From Phycisphaeraceae bacterium (GTDB lineage: Bacteria; Planctomycetota; Phycisphaerae; Phycisphaerales; UBA1924): a stretch of 64,000 nucleotides of DNA. The translations under genes and the position numbers were made by a program. Location: contig JAHBXC010000003.1 in assembly GCA_019636675.1 (NCBI GenBank), positions 62,001-126,000 on the forward strand, in the 5' to 3' direction. Below the pieces are notes generated by a model. It worked only from the letters and a program-made list of their open reading frames with translations. It had not been told where the DNA came from and ran no database searches. This document shows positions 49,484 through 58,414 of this stretch, in pieces (positions within the stretch are counted from its first letter, which is position 1; every line of letters begins with the position of its first letter).

Positions 49484-51115
49484 TCAGTCGGTCGTCGGCG
49501 AGGGCCCGGTCGCAGGGAAGAGCATCGGGGACCACTGGCCTTCCCAGCAGCGGAGATCGAGCTCGACGCTGATCGGCACACGGACAGGCTGGCCCGACCA
49601 CGCGCTCGGACGCTCCGCCGTGCGCATCGCGAGGCCGGGCAGCGCGGTCAGTTCGAGCTCCCACCCCGTCGGGTTCTCGACAAGAAACCTGCCGATGGGC
49701 TCGTGCATCCCGAGCGAGAACCCGCCCTCGCCCAGACGACCCGTCGACGGATGGGCGGCCACGCCTGCCACGCCGATGCGCCAGTCCTTGTGGATCAGAT
49801 CGATGCGCCCGAACACCGCCGGCGCATCGGCGGGCAGGGTCTTCCGATCCGGGCTCGCCGGGGCGATGTACACGAAGTGATCGCCCTGCGCCTGACGCAC
49901 CACCTTGATGACGCTCCGTGACAGGTGCGCGCGAAGCCAGCTCTCGAAGTCCGGCTGCGAGAGTGTGTCGATCGTGATCGAGCCGTGCGGCACGATGCGC
50001 GTCGTGCCGCGGAGCGTGGTGCGCCCCGTGGTCGGCACGCCGCGATGCGCCAGCCATTGCTCGGCGGTCACCCAGCGCCCGGCCTGCTCGGGGTCTTGCT
50101 GGAGCCCGTGCTGCCCGCTCTCGCCGAAGTGCCACACAAGTTCGATCTCGACGCCGACCTCTGAGGCCGGGTCGTGCTCGGGCGCAACGGCGTGCGCCCA
50201 GGGCCCTCTGTTCACCCACCAGCCGACGGTGCGGACCCGGTGGTGCGCGGGCGTGTACGAGAGCGACCGCAGGTCTCGCAGCTCCTCGGGGATCTCGACC
50301 TCTCGCCCGTCGATGCGCATCGCGTCGACGCGGATCGTCGTCTGCCATTCCGTCTGGAGACTGCGCTGGTATCGAGTCACCCACGGCGTGCGTTCGATCA
50401 GCGGCGGCCCATGGGTGACCCCCGCCCGATGACGCGCCGTGATCGAGATCGGCACAGGCATCCCCGGCTCGATTGTCTCGGGAAGCGTGAGGCCGAAGAT
50501 CCACTGGTTCTCCCACTCGCGATTCTGCTGCTCCTCGGTGACGAAGCCCTGCTCGGCGAGCTCGAAGAGCGCGTCCCCCGCGAACCCGAACCCGACGAGC
50601 GGATCACGCTGCCAGCGAAGGATGCGCTCGACCACACGCGGCGCGCTCGCCGGATCAATACGACCCGCGGCGGCTCGGTCGAAGAGCTCCTTCTGATGCG
50701 GCCAACTGTTGGCTTCGCTGTCCTTCTCCGCCTGACGCAACAACATCCACAGCGGCATGCTGCCGATCGCCTTCATGCTCTGCCACCTCGCGTACCCCTC
50801 GAACCCCAGCAGGCCCAACGACGGCAGCGCGAGGACGATCGCCAGCGCGAGCAGCGACCTGAGTTTCTTCCTGGCGCCACGGCGCGCGCGGGATTCGCTC
50901 TCCATCACGCGCCCGCACTCTGGACATGTGAGGGGCCATTCTGGCTCGTTCGCTCGCCGTCTCGCGTCGAGCAATTCGCGCAGCGGGTACCGGCACCGAC
51001 GCGCGCGGCAGCGCGGGTCGCGGTCGACACGCACGCCGCGCACGCCCACGGCAAGAAGGATCGCGGCGAGGGCGAGAACGACGAGCGCGATGCGTGGGTC
51101 GAGCCAATGCGGCAT
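49484..51115 (-). CDS. Zinc-ribbon membrane protein, tandem paralogue 1
   Basis: A 543-residue protein: an N-terminal membrane helix (IALVVLALAAILLAVGVRGV), the zinc ribbon CRARRCRYPLRELLD...CPECGRVM (Cys pairs CxxxxC and CxxC), a basic stretch, a second helix (SLLALAIVLALPSLGLLGF), then a 440-residue exported or soluble region rich in Trp/Arg with no known motif. All four tandem members share MKAIGSMPLWMLLRQAE-like and FLVENPTGWELEL-like segments. Function unknown. Adjacent to holB by 14 bases. Confidence 0.8.
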   Translation of the reverse strand: MPHWLDPRIALVVLALAAILLAVGVRGVRVDRDPRCRARRCRYPLRELLDARRRANEPEWPLTCPECGRVMESESRARRGARKKLRSLLALAIVLALPSLGLLGFEGYARWQSMKAIGSMPLWMLLRQAEKDSEANSWPHQKELFDRAAAGRIDPASAPRVVERILRWQRDPLVGFGFAGDALFELAEQGFVTEEQQNREWENQWIFGLTLPETIEPGMPVPISITARHRAGVTHGPPLIERTPWVTRYQRSLQTEWQTTIRVDAMRIDGREVEIPEELRDLRSLSYTPAHHRVRTVGWWVNRGPWAHAVAPEHDPASEVGVEIELVWHFGESGQHGLQQDPEQAGRWVTAEQWLAHRGVPTTGRTTLRGTTRIVPHGSITIDTLSQPDFESWLRAHLSRSVIKVVRQAQGDHFVYIAPASPDRKTLPADAPAVFGRIDLIHKDWRIGVAGVAAHPSTGRLGEGGFSLGMHEPIGRFLVENPTGWELELTALPGLAMRTAERPSAWSGQPVRVPISVELDLRCWEGQWSPMLFPATGPSPTTD

Positions 51116-51121
51116 GGGCGG

Positions 51122-52708
51122 TCACTCCGGCGCCGGTGGTCTCATCTGACGCGACCGACTCCCGCCGATCTTCACGGTGAGCGGGATGACGATGGGCTCG
51201 CCCGCGACCGCGGGCGCGTCGTTCGCGACATACGCGCCGAGATCGGGGCGCGGCGTGAGGACGAGTTCCCATCCCTCGGGGTTGGCGTGGACGAGCGTGA
51301 ACAGGCGATCATGGTCGTCCCGGCGCGGCACGCGAGTCGCGAAGGGGTGTTGACCCGCCAGGCCCTGCGTCCAGAGCGTCGGGATCGATTCGTCCCCTCG
51401 ACGGATGACCGCATCGGCGAGGAAGAGCGTCGGGGTTGGCGGCGGCGTCGGGCGATCGTACAGCGGGCCGAACACCACGATGGCGCCGCCGTCGTACGGC
51501 GAGAGATCGGGAACTTCGAGCGTCGCGGGCGCGAAAAGGTTCTCGATGTACGCGCGCATCTCCTTCGACGAATCGGTCCTGCGCGCGAGCGAACCCGTCG
51601 GCGCGGCCCTGGCCTCGCCTCGGAGCGTGATGAGACGCGTGGTCGCCAGATTGCGTCTGGTGAGTTCGTAGGTCAGGGAAACATCAACCGGCGGATTCCC
51701 CGGGGTCATCTCCAGCGTCGTCCGCGCCCCGATCGGCTCTGCGAGCCAGCGGATCGTGAGCTCGATCGTGGCGCGATCAGCGCTCTCGGATGGCGCCACG
51801 ATGGACGCCCACACCGGGTCCGTCGCGAAGAACGACCGGTGGATCGTCGTCGGTCTGTCGATCTGCGTGTAGATGTACTGCAGAACGGGGTTGCGGCCTT
51901 CGAGGGAGATTTCGCGGCCGTTGATCGCGAGACGCTCGACGCGAAAGAGCGCTCTGGCCAGGATCTCATCATCGCCGTAGCTGGAAGGCAGGTAACTGGA
52001 GGGCAGCCTTCCGCCCCCCCGGTATTCGATGCGCACCGCGAAGGGGAAGGGGCCGTCGCGCTCCACCGCCGAGGGCAGCAGCAGCGTGCAGCGCAACGCG
52101 TGCTCCCAGAACTGATCGATCTGACGCTGGGGGAGGAGCCCCGGGTCGGCGAGCTCCCAGAAGAGGTCGCCGGCGACCCGCACCGTGCGCGTTGCGTCTT
52201 GCTGCCACGCGAGGATGCGCTCCGCGATGCGTTCGGCCTCGGCGCGGGTGATCGCGCCGGCGCGTGCGCGTGCGAGCAGCTCGCGTTGATGACGCCAGTC
52301 GTTGTGCTCGGCGTCGCGATCGGCGAGATGAAGGAGCGCCCAGACCGGCATCGACCCGATCGCGCGCACGCTCTGCGCCCGTGCGTAGGCATCGAGGCCG
52401 AGCACGCCGATGGATGGCGCCGCGAGAAGCGCGCCGATCACGACCATCGCCCGCACCGCTCGTCGCGCGCCCCACTTCGCGCGCGAGGGCGTCTCCATCA
52501 CGCGCCCGCACTCGGGGCAGGTGACGGGCCATTCCGGCTCGCTCGCGTTGCGTTTCGCGTCGAGCAGTTCGCGCAGCGGGTACCGGCACCGACGCGCGCG
52601 GCAGCGCGGGTCGCGGTCGACACGCACGCCGCGCACGCCGAGGGCGAGCAGGATCGCGCCAATGGTGAGGGCCAGCAGCGCCAGTTGCGGGTTGATCCAG
52701 TTCGGCAT
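51122..52708 (-). CDS. Zinc-ribbon membrane protein, tandem paralogue 2
   Basis: A 528-residue paralogue of the preceding protein with the same order: membrane helix, CRARRCRYPLRELLDAKRN...CPECGRVM, second helix (RAMVVIGALLAAPSIGVLGLD), and a soluble domain of about 420 residues (segments WALLHLADRDAEHNDWRHQ and VHANPEGWELVLTPRPD correspond to paralogue 1). 6 bases from the next gene downstream, so certainly co-transcribed. It lacks the ARKKLR basic motif found in the others. Confidence 0.8.
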   Translation of the reverse strand: MPNWINPQLALLALTIGAILLALGVRGVRVDRDPRCRARRCRYPLRELLDAKRNASEPEWPVTCPECGRVMETPSRAKWGARRAVRAMVVIGALLAAPSIGVLGLDAYARAQSVRAIGSMPVWALLHLADRDAEHNDWRHQRELLARARAGAITRAEAERIAERILAWQQDATRTVRVAGDLFWELADPGLLPQRQIDQFWEHALRCTLLLPSAVERDGPFPFAVRIEYRGGGRLPSSYLPSSYGDDEILARALFRVERLAINGREISLEGRNPVLQYIYTQIDRPTTIHRSFFATDPVWASIVAPSESADRATIELTIRWLAEPIGARTTLEMTPGNPPVDVSLTYELTRRNLATTRLITLRGEARAAPTGSLARRTDSSKEMRAYIENLFAPATLEVPDLSPYDGGAIVVFGPLYDRPTPPPTPTLFLADAVIRRGDESIPTLWTQGLAGQHPFATRVPRRDDHDRLFTLVHANPEGWELVLTPRPDLGAYVANDAPAVAGEPIVIPLTVKIGGSRSRQMRPPAPE

Positions 52709-52741
52709 GCGCGGGGTCTCGCTGACGACGGGCGCGCGGTG

Positions 52742-54328
52742 TCAGTCCGCGGGTTGGTGGAGGATCACGAAGCCGTCGAGTGATCCCCGGGTCGCGACGG
52801 TCAGGGGGACGACGATGGGTTCGCCGCCGAAGGCGACGGTCGAGAAGGCCTTGCGGCGAGCCCGTTCGGGGCGGGGAATGAACACGAGTTCCCAGCCCGT
52901 GGGATTGGCGTCGCTGAGCCTCCGGAGCGTGTCGGCATTCGGGCGGGGCACAACGGCCTCCACAATTCCAAGGCCGCTGATTGTGGTCTCCGGAAAGTTC
53001 GCGAGGATCTCATGGTCTCCTGCACGGATGACCAGGTCTCCGAACAGCACAGTCGACGAGTTCGGGACGCTGGCGCCATCCGCGAGCCTGGGAAAGCGGA
53101 CGAACGTGGCGATGTTGTCGGGTCGTTCGGGCGCAATGCCGAGCATGGCTGCACGCATCTGGGATTCGATCCATTTACGCTCTGCGAGATCGTCGACGAT
53201 CATGATGGGGCGCCCGGCTGCACGCTCCACGCGCGTAAACGCGTCGAGCGTCACCGTGCCCTCCCAGGGGAAACCGGGAACGAAAAGTATGCTTTGGAGC
53301 GTGCCCGGCGAGTGCACACGGGCTGGGTCCTGATTTCGAAGCCAGGCTGCTTGCCACTGCACGACGACCCGCAGCGGCAGTTGCGCCGTCGGTGTCTGGG
53401 GTGCGCGGACATTACGCCAATGCTCCGTATGTGACCACCATGACCACGCACGGCTGAACTTCCCGGGGGCGCGCAGCCACTCGCGGTGCATGCCGCCCTG
53501 ACCGTGAGGGATATCGATCTTGTCGCCGCCGATGTGGAGTGAGATGATCTCGATATCCACACTGTTGAAGACATTTCTCAAGCCGATCCGATCGTGGATC
53601 GACAGATGCCCGAGTCCTGGGTTGCTGGATTCACCGCCGCGATAGTGTGACACGATCTCGAAGGGCAGCGCCTCGTCAGTCCCCACGCTCTCAGGCGTCG
53701 CGAGTTCGAAGCGCCGGATCTGGTTCCAGTACCGGCGCAGCTGCGCCGCGGACATCTCGCCGCTGGCTTCGAGGATCGCCGCGATATCGCCCGGTATCCC
53801 GAACTCAACGCGCAGATTGTTCTGCCATTCGAGGATCCGATCGATGACGCGCGTGGCGTCCTTTCCGGTGATGGCGCCTGCGCGTGCGCGCTCAAGAATC
53901 TCTTGTTGGTGAACCCAGTTGTTCGCTCGGGTGTCGCTTTCCGCCTGGCGGAGCAGCAGCCACAGCGGCATCACCGTCACCGCCCTCGCGCTCTGCCAGC
54001 GCGTGTATCCCTCGAACCCCAGCAGACCGACCGATGGCGCCGCGAGGACGATCCCCAGCGCGAGCAGCGGCCTGAGTTTCTTCCTGGCGCCACGGCGCGC
54101 GCGGGATTCGCTCTCCATCACGCGCCCGCACTCGGGGCAGGTGACGGGCCATTCCGGCTCGCTCGCGTTGCGTTTCGCGTCGAGCAGTTCGCGCAGCGGG
54201 TACCGGCACCGACGCGCGCGGCAGCGCGGGTCGCGGTCCACACGCACGCCGCGCAGGCCCACGGCGAGCAGGATCGCACCCAGAGCGAGAACGATCATCG
54301 CGAGTTGTGGGTCGATCCAGTTCGGCAT
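52742..54328 (-). CDS. Zinc-ribbon membrane protein, tandem paralogue 3
   Basis: A 528-residue paralogue: MPNWIDPQLAMIVLALGAILLAVGLRG, the same ribbon, the ARRGARKKLRPLLAL motif, second helix and a large soluble domain (WLLLRQAESDTRANNWVHQQE, ATPESVGTDEALPFEIVSHYRGG, VFIPRPERARRKAF). The end (EPIVVPLTV) is conserved in paralogues 3 and 4. Some of its coding sequence, about 53170-53650, is noticeably less GC-rich than in the other copies. Function unknown. Confidence 0.8.
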   Translation of the reverse strand: MPNWIDPQLAMIVLALGAILLAVGLRGVRVDRDPRCRARRCRYPLRELLDAKRNASEPEWPVTCPECGRVMESESRARRGARKKLRPLLALGIVLAAPSVGLLGFEGYTRWQSARAVTVMPLWLLLRQAESDTRANNWVHQQEILERARAGAITGKDATRVIDRILEWQNNLRVEFGIPGDIAAILEASGEMSAAQLRRYWNQIRRFELATPESVGTDEALPFEIVSHYRGGESSNPGLGHLSIHDRIGLRNVFNSVDIEIISLHIGGDKIDIPHGQGGMHREWLRAPGKFSRAWSWWSHTEHWRNVRAPQTPTAQLPLRVVVQWQAAWLRNQDPARVHSPGTLQSILFVPGFPWEGTVTLDAFTRVERAAGRPIMIVDDLAERKWIESQMRAAMLGIAPERPDNIATFVRFPRLADGASVPNSSTVLFGDLVIRAGDHEILANFPETTISGLGIVEAVVPRPNADTLRRLSDANPTGWELVFIPRPERARRKAFSTVAFGGEPIVVPLTVATRGSLDGFVILHQPAD

Positions 54329-54365
54329 CGCGAGGGATCTTTGCTTGAGGCGTGTGAGGAGCGGT

Positions 54366-55943
54366 TCAGTCGGGGGGTCTGCGTCGGGCGGGGAAGCCGT
54401 TTGAGGGCGCGTCGGGCTCGACGGTCAGGGGGACGACGATGGGCTCGCCGCCGAAGGCGATGGTGGGGACGGCCTTGTGGCGTGCCCGCTCGGGGCGAGG
54501 GATGAAGACGAGTTCCCAGCCGAGGGGGTTCGCGGCGCGGAGCTTTCGGAGCGTGTCGACCTCGGCGCGCGAGGTCGGGGCGCCGGGGATGTCGGCGCCA
54601 AGCCGTGTCTCTGTCCAGTTCACGGGGATCTCGCGGTCGCCCACGCGGATGACCATGTCTCCGAAGATCGCGGTGGAGGAGTTCGGGCGCGGCGCGTCCC
54701 AGGCGAGGATCGGGAATCGGACGAGCGTGGCGATATTGCCGGGCTGATCGGGCGCGATGAAGAGCGTCGCGGCGCGCATCTGGGATTCGAGCCACGCGCG
54801 CTCGGCGGGATCGTTGAGCACGGCGACCGGGGGGACGCCCCGTTCGACGCGCGTGAACGCGTCGAGCGTCAGCGTTCCGTGGGTGGGCAGCCCGGCGTTG
54901 TGGAAGACGCTCTCGAGCGTGCGCGGCCCGTGCATGCCGGTCATCGGAAGTCGGAGCCAGTCGGCCTGCCACTCCGCGACGATCTGCAGTCGCAGGCGTG
55001 TCACGGGGGCGCCGGGCGCGCGGGCTCGGAGCCACTGGTCCATCTGCGACCGCCACGACCACGCGCGGCTGGTCGGCGCAGAGCGGTGCAGCGTATCGGG
55101 GTAGAGCGTTCGTTGTTCCTCGGGGAGATCGATCTCGTTCTCGCCGATGCGCAGGGAGACGATGCTGACACCGAGGCGACTCACGATGTCTCTGTGGCCG
55201 ATCCCGTCGTGGATCGAGCGACGCGGGACGCCGGGGTTGTGGGAGTCGCCGCCGCGGTAGTGCGATTCGATCACGTAGGGCATCGCCTCGCCGACGCCCA
55301 CACGCTCGGGGACGACGAGCTCGAATCGCCAGAGCTGGCCCCAATATTGGCGCAGCTGCGGCCCGGTCATTTCACCGAGTTCGTCGAGGGAAGTCGCGAC
55401 ATCGCCGAGGATGAGGAAGTCCACGCGCGTGTCGTTCTGCCAGCGCAGGATCCGCTCGATGACGCGCTGCGCGTCGGCGCCGGTGATGGCGCCCTGACGC
55501 GAGCGCGCGAGGAGTTCTTTCTGATGCGCCCAGTTATTGCGCTGGCTGTCGTTGGGCGCCTGCCGCAGCAGCAGCCACAGCGGCATCGTGGAGGTGGCCT
55601 TCGTGCTCTGCCAGCGCGCGTAGCCCTCGACGCCCAGCGCGCCGAGCGACGGCAGCGCGAGGACGACCGCGATCGCGATCGGCGCCCTGAGTTTCTTCCT
55701 CGCGCCCCGGCGCGTGCGGGACTCGTTCACCATCACGCGCCCGCACTCGGGGCAGGTGATCGGCCATTCGGGCTCGCTCGCGCGCCGTTTCCCGTCGAGC
55801 AATTCGCGCAGCGGGTAGCGGCAGCGCCGGGCGCGGCAGCGCGGGTCGCGGTCGAGGCGCACGCCGCGCAGGCCGAGGGCGAGGAGGACGAGGGCCGCGC
55901 CGAGGGCGATGAGTGCAAGGGTTGGGTTGAGAAGGGTTTGCAT
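54366..55943 (-). CDS. Zinc-ribbon membrane protein, tandem paralogue 4
   Basis: A 525-residue paralogue, closest to paralogue 3 over the soluble domain (PERVGVGEAMPYVIESHYRGGDSHNPG; VFIPRPERARHKAVPTIAFGGEPIVVPLTV). First gene of the four-gene leftward series. The 172-base gap upstream, toward the divergent YciF-type gene, would hold the promoter. The ATG is given by MQTLLNPTLALIALG directly before the first helix. Confidence 0.8.
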   Translation of the reverse strand: MQTLLNPTLALIALGAALVLLALGLRGVRLDRDPRCRARRCRYPLRELLDGKRRASEPEWPITCPECGRVMVNESRTRRGARKKLRAPIAIAVVLALPSLGALGVEGYARWQSTKATSTMPLWLLLRQAPNDSQRNNWAHQKELLARSRQGAITGADAQRVIERILRWQNDTRVDFLILGDVATSLDELGEMTGPQLRQYWGQLWRFELVVPERVGVGEAMPYVIESHYRGGDSHNPGVPRRSIHDGIGHRDIVSRLGVSIVSLRIGENEIDLPEEQRTLYPDTLHRSAPTSRAWSWRSQMDQWLRARAPGAPVTRLRLQIVAEWQADWLRLPMTGMHGPRTLESVFHNAGLPTHGTLTLDAFTRVERGVPPVAVLNDPAERAWLESQMRAATLFIAPDQPGNIATLVRFPILAWDAPRPNSSTAIFGDMVIRVGDREIPVNWTETRLGADIPGAPTSRAEVDTLRKLRAANPLGWELVFIPRPERARHKAVPTIAFGGEPIVVPLTVEPDAPSNGFPARRRPPD

Positions 55944-56115
55944 CCCGGGTCTCCCGGCGGTCTTGCGGGCCGCGGGCGCAGGATACCAGATTTCTCGCGG
56001 TATGCAGGGGATTTCACGCGCGGTTCATCGCGTGGTCAGGCTGGGTGGCGATGGTGTGGACGCCCCGCGCGACCGGCGTCCGGCGCGTCGCGGGCGACAA
56101 CCAAGGAGCACTCTC

Positions 56116-56613
56116 ATGTCGATGAAAGTTGATTCGCTTCGGAAGCTGTTCGTCCACTCGCTGAAGGACCTGTACAGCGCCGAAACCCAGTTGCTGGAGG
56201 CGTTGCCCAGGATGGCGAAGGCGGCGCACGCGCCCGACCTTCGCGCCGGGTTCGAGGAGCACCTCGAGCAGACGCAGGAGCATGTCCGGCGCATCGAGAA
56301 GATCTTCGAGTCGCTGGAGATGAGCCCCCGGGGCGTGCGCTGCGCCGGCATGGAGGGGCTGATCAAGGAAGGCGAGGAGGTCATCAAGGAGGTGAAGGAG
56401 CCCGATGTGCGCGACGCGGGGCTGATCGCGGCTGCGCAGAAGGTGGAGCACTACGAGATCGCGTGCTATGGCACCGTGTGCACCTATGCCGAGGTGCTCG
56501 GCGATCGCGAGGCGCACGACCTCCTGGGGCGGACGCTCGACGAGGAGAAGGAGACGGACCTGAAACTGACCCAGCTCGCGGAGAGCGGGATCAATGTGGC
56601 CGCGGCGGACTGA
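56116..56613 (+). CDS. YciE/YciF-family ferritin-like protein (DUF892)
   Basis: A 165-residue protein of the DUF892 family: LRKLFVHSLKDLYSAETQLLEALPRMAKAA, LRAGFEEHLEQTQEHVRRIEKIFESL, AGLIAAAQKVEHYEIACYGTVCTYAEVLG, and LLGRTLDEEKETDLKLTQLAE. The conserved Glu/His residues form a ferritin-like di-metal site. Members are stress-induced; the precise role is unknown. A good ribosome binding site (AAGGAG) lies 8 bases before ATG 56116. Followed by a 254-base gap with an inverted repeat GGTCCC / GGGACC (56703-56708 with 56731-56736). Confidence 0.88.
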   Translation: MSMKVDSLRKLFVHSLKDLYSAETQLLEALPRMAKAAHAPDLRAGFEEHLEQTQEHVRRIEKIFESLEMSPRGVRCAGMEGLIKEGEEVIKEVKEPDVRDAGLIAAAQKVEHYEIACYGTVCTYAEVLGDREAHDLLGRTLDEEKETDLKLTQLAESGINVAAAD

Positions 56614-56867
56614 CGCCGCATGCGTGCCCGCCGCCCCGGCCTGCCTCGCGCACGCCGGGGCGGCGCGGCCTTGCTCGCCCGAACAAAGTCTTTACGCGAC
56701 AAGGTCCCTTGAAGTTATTTCAGACTTTCTGGGACCTCCTCACCCACAATCGCTTTATCGGACCGTGTTCAACTTACCCAGCTTCCGCGACGACGCGCCG
56801 GGCGCGCGCCGTGGGCAGTTCTCCACGGTGTGGACATCGCTGGCGCGTCTCGCGTGATGCGGGGCGC

Positions 56868-57257
56868 TCAGCCCTGGATGTCGAGGGCGCGACCGACGCT
56901 GACGCCGGTGGCGGCGGCGTTGCGATCGCTCGGACGCGAATAGATCGAGAGCCCGCCGCCGACGCTCAGGGAGCCGGAGTTGAGGAAGCTGGCGTCGTCG
57001 AAGTCGACGCGCCCCGGGACGGTGGCGGCGACGATGCGCTCGATCCTGGCCGCGGCTTCCGGCGCGACGGCCGCGTCGGCGGCGCGAGAGGGCGTCAGGA
57101 ACGAGACGCCTTGCACGGTGGCGACATCGCGCACGCCGGCGGCGCGGGCTTCGACGCTCGTGGCCGCTGGCCTTGGCGTGGCGACGCCAGCGGCGCGTGC
57201 GCGCTGGATGGACGCGGCCTTGAGGAGCGACTCGGTATAGGCGCCGGTGATCTTCAT
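56868..57257 (-). CDS. Hypothetical small protein
   Basis: A 129-residue protein starting MKITGAYTESLLKAASIQRARA. Ala/Arg-rich with a conserved-looking C-terminal region: IERIVAATVPGRVDFDD, then YSRPSDRNAAATGVSVGRALDIQG. I do not recognise the family. The ATG at 57257 is chosen as the longer frame upstream codes for unlikely Pro/Arg-rich sequence. Oriented divergently from the PEP-CTERM gene across a 414-base gap. Real gene status is inferred from codon use and length. Confidence 0.55.
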   Translation of the reverse strand: MKITGAYTESLLKAASIQRARAAGVATPRPAATSVEARAAGVRDVATVQGVSFLTPSRAADAAVAPEAAARIERIVAATVPGRVDFDDASFLNSGSLSVGGGLSIYSRPSDRNAAATGVSVGRALDIQG

Positions 57258-57552
57258 CGCCGGGAGGGTATCGGCGGACAGGGCTCGCCGCACACACAAA
57301 GCGGGGCGCGTTGTGGAGGGGACGGACGCTGCCCCTGGCGCGTGGCTCGGGGCCTCGATCGGACGCTTGGGGTCGAGCTTTACCGAATAACTTCGAGGCG
57401 ACGTTGGGCGCAAGGGATGCGCCATAATTGTCTAATGCTGTGTCCAGAATGGACTTAGAACGATCGAGCCGAAAGTTGCCCAGACCGCGCAGCCGTCCGG
57501 GGCGTGTATTTTTGACTGGCGTCGGGCCGAAAAGCCCCGTACATTGTGGACG

Positions 57553-57648
57553 CCCGATCAAGGGAGCGAGGCCGCCTGTCAGGTGGGATACGGCCCGACG
57601 CGGCCGCTTGATCGGGGTGTCAGACGCGACGCACGCACAGGCGTCGCG
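57553..57648 (+). ncRNA. Candidate structured 5' leader RNA of the PEP-CTERM gene
   Basis: In the 57258-57671 gap. A long hairpin: outer helix CCCGATCAAG (57553-57562) / CTTGATCGGG (57607-57616), inner helix GGCCGC (57570-57575) / GCGGCC (57600-57605) and a 24-base apical loop. Then a second hairpin CGCGACGC (57625-57632) / GCGTCGCG (57641-57648) with an 8-base loop, 23 bases before the start codon of the next gene. It could be a cis-regulatory leader; no known riboswitch family was recognised. The rest of the gap (57258-57552) shows nothing firm. Confidence 0.5.
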
Positions 57649-57671
57649 AGAGAAGTGAAAGAGAGAACACC

Positions 57672-58328
57672 ATGATGCGGACTCTTGCCAGCATTTCGAT
57701 CGCGGCCTTCGCGGGCTGTTCGGCGTTCGGTTCGTTCGATGCTCTGGGCGGCGGCTCGGGCATGCTCAACGCGGGCGGGATGTCAGAGGCGTTCAATGTT
57801 CCGGTGCCCAGCAGTGTGAATGTCGCGCTGCAGGACCCGACGATTGGCTGCTTCGCGATCGTTCAAGGCGGCGCGACGTCGAGCGCCACCTCCTTCGGCT
57901 ACGAGCTGCTGTTCCAGGGTCAGGGCTCCACCGGGGTGGCGAGCTCGCAGTTCAGCACTCAGATCTCGCTGACGACCGCCGCCGACTTCCTGATGACGGG
58001 CACGCTGGCTGGTCTGGCGGGCTATGACCTGCGCTTCCGCCCGCTCGACAACTCGTTCATGATCCGGGAGTACCTGGATTACGACGACCTCGGGTTCTTC
58101 GGCACACTGGTCGATGACTTCGAGCAGCCCGTGCCGCACTTCACCGTGCAGGGGATCCTCGGCCCGGGCTCGTACGAGCTCACCTGGACCATTCGTGCCG
58201 AGTCGATCGGGAACCAGCCGTACAACGGCGCAGGCGGTTTCAACCTTCGTCTCACCACCGTCCCCACCCCCTCCACCCTCCTCGCGATCGCGCTGCCCGG
58301 GGCATTCGCCCTGCGTCGGCGTCGCTGA
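57672..58328 (+). CDS. PEP-CTERM-type exported protein
   Basis: A 218-residue protein with signal peptide (MMRTLASISIAAFAGCSAFG) and C-terminal sorting-like tail VPTPSTLLAIALPGAFALRRRR. The middle is a beta-rich domain (ATSFGYELLFQGQGSTG, YDLRFRPLDNSFMIREYLDYDD) without known function. This is the normal single-unit form for comparison with the three-unit protein at 7837. A purine-rich ribosome binding region (GAGAGAAGTGAAAGAGAG) precedes the ATG, after two hairpins. Converted to a surface-anchored or secreted protein by PEP-CTERM/exosortase-type sorting in known systems. Confidence 0.85.
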   Translation: MMRTLASISIAAFAGCSAFGSFDALGGGSGMLNAGGMSEAFNVPVPSSVNVALQDPTIGCFAIVQGGATSSATSFGYELLFQGQGSTGVASSQFSTQISLTTAADFLMTGTLAGLAGYDLRFRPLDNSFMIREYLDYDDLGFFGTLVDDFEQPVPHFTVQGILGPGSYELTWTIRAESIGNQPYNGAGGFNLRLTTVPTPSTLLAIALPGAFALRRRR

Positions 58329-58414
58329 GGGCGGTTTTTCGGCACGCAACGCACGCCAAGACGCGGGCGCGTCCCGTATCCTCGTAGCGAACGAGGAAAG
58401 GGGACCCGCCCGCG

